A stretch of DNA of 36,620 bases, taken from contig MNCI01005559.1 of assembly GCA_015680685.1 (NCBI GenBank), positions 75,221 to 111,840 of the forward strand, in the 5' to 3' direction. The notes beneath the pieces are model-generated. The model made no database searches, was not told the origin of the DNA, and saw only the letters and a list, made by a program, of their open reading frames with translations. The translations under genes and the position numbers were made by a program. The DNA is from Gnetum montanum (Eukaryota > Streptophyta > Gnetopsida > Gnetales > Gnetaceae). Within the stretch, counting starts at the first letter, position 1; each line of letters opens with the position of its first letter. Shown in pieces: positions 31,161 to 36,620 of this stretch.

Positions 31161-31509
31161 AGTCTTATGTTTATCTTTGGCTTCTTGTTGAGGTGGAGTT
31201 CTTCTAAGTACAGAAAGGGGGTTTAGTCATTGTGGGGTGTTTACTTGGGATGGCCCAATTTGGTTGTTTTGACTAGGATATCTTCAATCTAGAGGAGTAT
31301 AACGATCATTTCTAGTTTGTTGTTGTGTGTTGTTCATAATATCACTAAGTCTCTAGTAGCGAGTGTTATGTGGGTTTGGGTCACTTACCATAACTTGCTC
31401 TAATGAGGAAACCTCATTTTCTATTTCATGAGGTACATTAAGGATCATAACATGGATTTTTTCATTTTGTTGGCTCTAGGCATTGTCACCATATAGTGCT
31501 AAAATTGAG

Positions 31510-32533
31510 AACTAATCTTTTCAGAGTGTTTCCTAGTGTTATGAAGATGACAATAATCATCATTGATTGATGTACTTGGCTTTTTCACTTGTGTAGGATC
31601 GTTGTTATTTTGATTTAATTCAACTACTTCATTTGAAAATTTTTGTAGTGAAGTTAATATCTAGGTCATTTGATTTTGAGTTTGAGTTGGGGGTTCAATA
31701 GGATTAGATATCCCCTTTGAATTTATGATGAATTAAATTAAGGCATTTGATTGTTCATCATTCAAACTAGTGTTAGATGGTAGAAATGAAGAAGATGTTG
31801 AACTTTGAAAATAATTTTTTGAAGGTTGAGTTAGTTAAAAGTGGGAAGGAATCTAAGATAAAGTATTATTCATTGGGAAAGTTTGTAAAGGTAGAGGACT
31901 AGATTACATAGGGTTACTAACACTCATCATCCCAAATTGTGTTTGAATGCTATTCATGAGGATAATTTGTTCTAACTCGATGGCTTTAGCAATCATTCCT
32001 TGTATTTATGTTATGTTGGAATCAAATTTGATGGCATAGGTAAAGAATAGGCCAATGATGAACAAGTAAAAATTGAGAATGCCACCAAGTTATGGGTGCA
32101 TCTCACTTGGCACATAGGCAAGCTAGTGAAGGAATCTTAGGTTGTAATCTTGAAAATTTTCCTTAAGTATTTTCCTCAATCTTTTGAAATTTCTTGATGC
32201 AATGGTCAAGCTAGTGAACTTATCAAATTGGGGCAAGAACTTACTTTTAAATTTTTTCCATGAGCCAATGGAGGTATTGGGAACCATAAAAAACCATTGG
32301 GTGGCTTTACTCCTAAAATTTATCACAAATACCTTGCATGCCATGTCATTTTATACAATGTTATGGATCTTTGGTAAGGTTTTGAAACATTGTATATGTT
32401 GGTGGACATTGTTAGTAGGGATTGTGGGATTGTAGAAAAAGTTAATATTTTGGAGTGACTTTGGAATGTCATGATAATTGAAAAAGTTAAAGTGGTTGCT
32501 TACCAAGGGAGATAGGGGTTGATTGGATGCCAT
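31510..32533 (-). pseudogene. gag of element B, premature stops
   Basis: ATG at 32533, then PTIPTNNVHQHIQCFKTL, VFVINFRSKATQWFFMVP, NTSIGSWKKFKSKFLPQF and ILKENFQDYNLRFLH, the Retrotrans_gag pattern (F...L...A..WF, SW..FK..FL..F). Stops after NIV (TAA) and after RFLH (TAG) fit old Gln codons. A zinc-knuckle-like CHLHNTRKHSEKI near 31552-31514 has lost its last Cys. Same phase from 32533 to the knuckle; the protease lies in another phase. Confidence 0.8.
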
Positions 32534-33214
32534 CCTAGTCTAAGTTCTCCTAGGGATAGAACTTGGGAAATGTGAAGCTCATTATTTCCTTAATGTAAAG
32601 TGACAGGTAGCTAGTTGATTAGGGGTAGAGGTAAATGATTCTTGCTAGGAGGGTTTGCTCATAAAACAAGAATCAAAAAATAAAGCTATAACATGGAGTA
32701 AAAAAGAAATAAATAACATTATATCTTTGACAAAAAATACTAAAATATGTTATAAATTTTTTCTATAAAAATAAATAAATGCATGAAATTGTAATATTTA
32801 TAAAATTTAAAAGGAAAAATAGTGAAATGCAAAATTTTAGAAAAGTAAATTTTAAACTAAATTTTTAATGAAAACCAACTCACCAAAGTTAGGACTTAGG
32901 TAAGGACCACCAAAACACAAATCTAAAAATGGGATTGGGAAAATGGGGGTTTAGAAATTTGAAAATAGGATTAAAGATAGGTAATGAGGCTTAGGTAATG
33001 AAAATTCTAGGAAATAAACTTTTGGATTGGAAAATAAAAGGGCTTAAAAATTATTAGAAAATAATGGAAAAGATTTTTTAAAAACCAAGGCTAAAAACAA
33101 AGATTTTAGCAAAAAACAAAAGTGTTGAAATTGGTTCAAGAAATGAGTCAGGAACAAGAATAAATGACAAGAAAAAAAATATAGGAAAATAAAGGGTGGA
33201 GTAATGGCCCTCCT
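32534..33214. other. non-coding 5' leader of element B
   Basis: A-rich sequence between gag and the 5' LTR. A clear primer binding site next to 33215 could not be recognised, so the exact LTR edge is uncertain. Confidence 0.4.
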
Positions 33215-34475
33215 TGATGCATAAGTTTTGGATTCACCAACATTGAGGAAAAATGTGTTTGAGGAGACTATTTCCTAGGACACCTCTTGTATGGGTATAG
33301 AAACTCGTGAATAGTCCTAGTTGGAGAGAGCTATGTGATGTTTTAAAATAGTAAATCAAACTAGCAAATTGGGGAATTTGAATTGAACAATAGTCTTGAA
33401 TTGCAAGACTTAATGAAAATACAATAACTAGTGAATCTAAATTTTTCCTTAGTCCCTTGCTATTGCCACTTGTCTATTGTTGTTAATAGTGCCCATTGTT
33501 GGGTCAGAAAACCTCGACCGCTACTACTGAGAGAGAGACTTTCCATACATTGTTGCCATCTGGTGTAGGGTACTATTTAGATCTATCACTATTGTCACAT
33601 GTAAAAGGGAGGGAGGAGAAAGGACGTTCATTGTTCTACCATCATGCACCTATAGCTTTGGGAGAAAAAGTGAAAGGTTGATCTCATTGCGGGAATGCGC
33701 TACCATCCCTTATCCTTTGCTACTGCAATTAGTGCTATTACTACCACATAGCACTTGCAACATAGACATGCTATTTGGGACTAGATCCACTATCTTGCCC
33801 ACTACTACTATCATAGCAGATAGTTAACATCACCCTATTAGTGATCGTTTTCCATGTATTGTTGTTGTCACTATAGAATGTGTGCCACCACACAGACGTC
33901 ACTTGTCAATGCAGGTGCTTATTTACTCTAGCTCATCCTTGGTGATGGTGCTTGCATTGCGCATGACCTCTCCCACAATCGTGATTGCTAATGCCACATG
34001 TAGCTCAGAGTCAATACCATTTGCACCACATTGATCACTTGCCATCAATTGGAAAGAAGAAGAGGAAGAGAGATGTTGTGGTTGTCTACTTTGCATGCTA
34101 CAAACACATCATTTGTAGCCTCTGTTTCCTAGCATACATGTCATTATATCTATCATGTACACTTTTGGAGAGAAGAGATACTAGACCCCAATGTTCCTTG
34201 GTTGCCAATTTATGGCTATCCCTTTATAGTTGCTACATATTGTAGTTACAATGTAGGCTTAAATTCCCACGTCACATCTGTTTAAGTGCCTAGTCTCCAC
34301 TACAGGTTATGCCCACCACGTCCTACCATTATACTAAATTAATGTACTAGATTTGTAGCTTGTTAAGACTAGGGGAGGTGTAGTAGTAGTAAGATGGAGA
34401 TATCAACAACTATAGTTAGTCAGGTCTGCAATAGCAATGGTTGCAAGCAATAGTAGTAGTAATGGTAATAGTAGT
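33215..34475 (-). mobile_element. 5' LTR region of element B (right end disturbed)
   Basis: First about 430 bp match the left LTR; the rest is CTACTAC/CCACC-rich sequence that resembles the middle of LTR D rather than the left LTR of B. It is bounded on the right by the LTR of element C, which may have inserted into it. Confidence 0.55.
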
Positions 34476-35336
34476 TGATGAGTGGCAAGGTACCCCTACG
34501 CTCGACCATACGAATACAAGCGTTTCACGCATGATCTGGTTGAACTCCGCAGATGGGCTAGTTGTGGTATCTAGATAGTTATCCATAGGTTGTAATTTGT
34601 TGTCTTCCCACCTGGACTAGTATTAGCTTTGTTAGGTATGTTTTAGTCTAGAGTGAGGTGTATGATGTGGTCCTATGCTAACGCTACTCTTGGGTATGAT
34701 GGTAAGTAAGATTAACTAAGCTAAGAGAGAAAGGATGAGAAATAATCTAGCTAGCCTAAGTGCGATGAGCATCCATTCCTTGATCATCTGTACACATCTT
34801 GGACTTTGTGCATTACTACCACGGGGGTTACCAAGCGTAGATCCTAGGTACACTACTAGGTTACCAAGTAGTCACACTTAAATGCTCGTAATCAAGTCGT
34901 ATTCATTCCACAATTAATAGGAGTTTAAGGTGAGAGATATTAACTAAGAAAGAAGTAAATAAAAATTAAATAATTAATTAATTAAACTAAGTGAATGTTG
35001 CAATGATGAAGTAATCTCGATCTTTATTGTCAGTCATGTACGTGTCCAAGTACGTCACACTTGAATAAGGATGTCATACAATTATAGTCACCACACTATG
35101 GGCATACACTGGGAAATAATTCTAACTCTAAGAAGGAAAAACTACAAGATTTTTGATAAGGAACTAAGAACTAACTCCTAGAACAAGGAAAGTCACCTAT
35201 TATTTATAGAAATTGAGGTAGGTCATGATATCACATACGCAATATCAAGTGGTGGCAATGATATTGTGGATGAGTTATTGCGATTGTTGCGATATCATGG
35301 CAGCGATATCACAGCTAGCAAATTCATGACTCATCA
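34476..35336 (-). mobile_element. 3' LTR of element C
   Basis: + strand TGATGAGTGGCAAGG to ATGACTCATCA, 861 bp. The - strand TATA motif lies at 35208-35200. The U3 part again holds GATATC motifs (35226-35311). Confidence 0.85.
35226..35311. promoter_or_regulatory. GATATC-motif cluster in U3 of LTR C
   Basis: Five sites (GATATCA, AATATCA, GATATTG, GATATCA, GATATCA) between the LTR edge and the TATA motif, as in element A although the surrounding sequence has diverged. Confidence 0.45.
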
Positions 35337-35355
35337 TACCCCCATGACTAAATGA
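35337..35355 (-). other. polypurine tract of element C
   Basis: - strand TTTAGTCATGGGGGTA before the LTR start TGATGAGT; identical to that of element A, with the same upstream GATGAGTTTTCATTTAG block. Confidence 0.8.
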
Positions 35356-35519
35356 AAACTCATCTTCAAGTTAAAGTAAGAACAAGCTCCATTGATTACA
35401 CAGTGGATAGGTATGGGATTATTGACTAACTAGAATGGATTCATGCCACAGCATAGAGTTAGAACAAAATTGAGACACAACATAAAAGAAAATCCTATGA
35501 TTACAAAATTGGATGGAAC

Positions 35520-36286
35520 TCATGTAGTTCCTAGTAGCGGTGGCTCCTCCATCAGTGTCTTTCCCTTTTCTTGTGCTCCAAGTCTTGGGATTTGATGGCG
35601 TTGAAGTATGGACTGGAGTTTCTCCTCTTGTAAGGCGTTGAGTGCCTTGGCATGCATGTAAGTTTACGCTTGTGCCACAGAGACATCCTAGTCAGCCTTC
35701 TCTTTTTCTTCCGCCACCCTTTTATTCTCTGTCAATAGTTTATTAAGTTGCTCGATTCTAAAAGTGTCCAGCCAGTTCTAAGCAACCTTTGGCCCTATAT
35801 TCAGAAGGTTTAATACTTCCAAAATGGCTTGAAAAAAGAAATCAACAATCACACCACAATTGTTAGCCATGGTTCCTTCTTCTTTATTGTGCCAAAATTG
35901 GTACGTGTCCCCTAAGTACCAGGCACCGTTTTTAGAGAGGATAGGCCATAAGGAAGACCCTTTGAGGTGGTCCCTACAGCATCAGGAGCAAACTCTATGA
36001 AAGATTCAAAATTTAATCCCACAATTACCGCAGTGAATGTGGACCTTTTGTGGATAGCTTGAACATAATCCTGGGGCAATCTGAGATGTTGTCCCTGTTC
36101 AAGCACTATAGTAGCTCCTCCTTCTACCTGCCTAGACTGTATAGTAGTAGGGTCTTCTTGATGAATGCTAAATGATTGTTCCTCCTACTCTGCATGTTGT
36201 TCGACAAGGACTTGTTCTTTGCCTCTCCTAGGTCATTTGCTTCCACCTTGAGCAAGACCTTCATGTTGTTCACGTTTTAGGGCCAT
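35520..36286 (-). pseudogene. extra ORF of element C next to the 3' LTR, unknown function, broken
   Basis: From an ATG at 36286 to a TGA at 35520 a frame of about 255 codons can be followed on the - strand, with one frameshift near 35915 and five in-frame stops that fit Gln, Arg or Trp codons. Readable parts include LPQDYVQAIHKRSTFTAVIV, WYLGDTYQFWHNKEEG, IVDFFFQAILEVLNLL and a charged C-terminal part rich in Glu/Lys/Leu/Gln that looks coiled-coil. No signal peptide or clear membrane segment is seen. The bases before the ATG (GATTGCAG) look like a splice acceptor, as for subgenomic ORFs in this position. It occupies the place of the env-like ORF of Athila elements, but I do not recognise the protein and it does not look like an envelope. 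Confidence 0.5.
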
Positions 36287-36620
36287 CTGCAATCATACGA
36301 GGCCAAGCGTTAGTAAGGTTGTTTCTAAAGTTAAGTTATACCTTACTACTTGCCTTAATTAATTTTATTTTATCTCCATGTGATGTCTCCTGAAAGATTA
36401 TAATAGTGAGTCCTTTTTACTTATGTGGTTTCCAATTTTATTTTCCCGATGTACCTAAGGGGATGAAATTATTTTCAGCACAATTATCCTTAATATTATA
36501 ACTAATTACCCTTGATAATGTCCTTTGGGTAATGAAAAATTCCAAAAAAGTTATGCACTATTCAGCGTGTGTCCCTCCCCCACGACTAAGTTGAACACTC
36601 TGGGTTCAAGTAGGTTTAAA

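Larger units (their letters stand above)
28486..34475 (-). mobile_element. LTR retrotransposon B, Ty3/gypsy (Athila/Tat-like), non-autonomous
   Basis: Left LTR 28486-29395 and the start of a related LTR at 33215 flank about 3.8 kb that codes, on the - strand, for gag, a protease relative and an integrase C-terminal domain. LTR starts match well for about 430 bp (GATGCATAA, AGACTATT, CCTAGG, GATGTTTTAAAATAGTAAAT). After that the right LTR diverges or carries extra sequence, up to element C at 34476. No reverse transcriptase, RNase H or integrase core motif was found. No target duplication could be fixed because the right end is disturbed. Confidence 0.75.
34476..36620 (-). mobile_element. LTR retrotransposon C (relative of A), 3' part; runs off the window
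   Basis: The 3' LTR (34476-35336), PPT and 1.3 kb of interior are present; the remainder lies beyond 36620. LTR ends and many internal blocks (CGAATACAAG, CACGCATGATC, GATGAGCATCCATTCCTTG, TAATCAAGTCGTA) match element A. The interior near the LTR is not like A: it carries an extra ORF. Confidence 0.8.

Noticed and set aside
1-36620. tRNA, rRNA or other structural RNA genes
   Set aside because: No cloverleaf-like A/B box pair or rRNA block was recognised; the only tRNA-related sequence is the primer binding site of element A.

Overview
The window is nuclear DNA of a seed plant. The evidence is a plant-specific receptor kinase split by a GT-AG intron, TTTAGGG (plant telomere-type) motifs, Ty3/gypsy-like LTR retrotransposons, and low GC with very low gene density. 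The many old, stop-riddled, nested retroelements would suit a large gymnosperm or conifer genome, but that is inference only; no species marker was seen.

There is one intact protein gene, on the + strand at about 22.2-24.8 kb. It encodes an LRK10L/WAK-like receptor kinase: signal peptide, cysteine-rich GUB_WAK ectodomain, transmembrane helix and RD-type Ser/Thr kinase. Its coding exons are 22223-23000 and 23645-24828, joined by a 644-bp phase-1 intron, giving about 653 residues. A duplication in the 5' leader creates an upstream ATG whose frame overlaps the main start. Two gene fragments lie on the - strand: a frameshifted TLC-domain gene start (3023-3417) and the last two exons of a cysteine-rich receptor kinase (6761-7302).

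Layout. 0-6.7 kb: intergenic DNA with a small dispersed repeat family (four copies, two forming a hairpin), two short tandem duplications and the TLC fragment. 6.7-7.3 kb: kinase fragment, cut off by a satellite-like array. 7.3-11.4 kb: about 4.3 copies of a roughly 924-bp tandem repeat, each copy carrying a TATA motif and most a telomere-like motif and a decayed small ORF. 11.5-18.6 kb: complete LTR element A (- strand, 5-bp target duplication GCTGC) encoding only gag and protease. 18.6-20.6 kb: the 3' end of an older + strand element E into which A inserted. 20.6-22.0 kb: little of note. 22.0-25.1 kb: the receptor kinase gene. 25.1-26.8 kb: nothing coding. 26.8-28.5 kb: LTR D with its polypurine tract. 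28.5-34.5 kb: element B (- strand), with gag, a mutated protease and an integrase C-terminal remnant but no visible reverse transcriptase. 34.5-36.6 kb: the 3' LTR and 3' internal part of element C, related to A, with an extra ORF next to the LTR; it runs off the window.

The retroelements A, B and the visible part of C look non-autonomous and decayed. The stops whose codon context suggests an ancestor fit C-to-T or G-to-A change (CAG/CAA/CGA/TGG to stop), as expected from methylated DNA. Several single-N positions and one 71-N gap mark assembly joins, some flanked by duplicated sequence that is probably artefactual.
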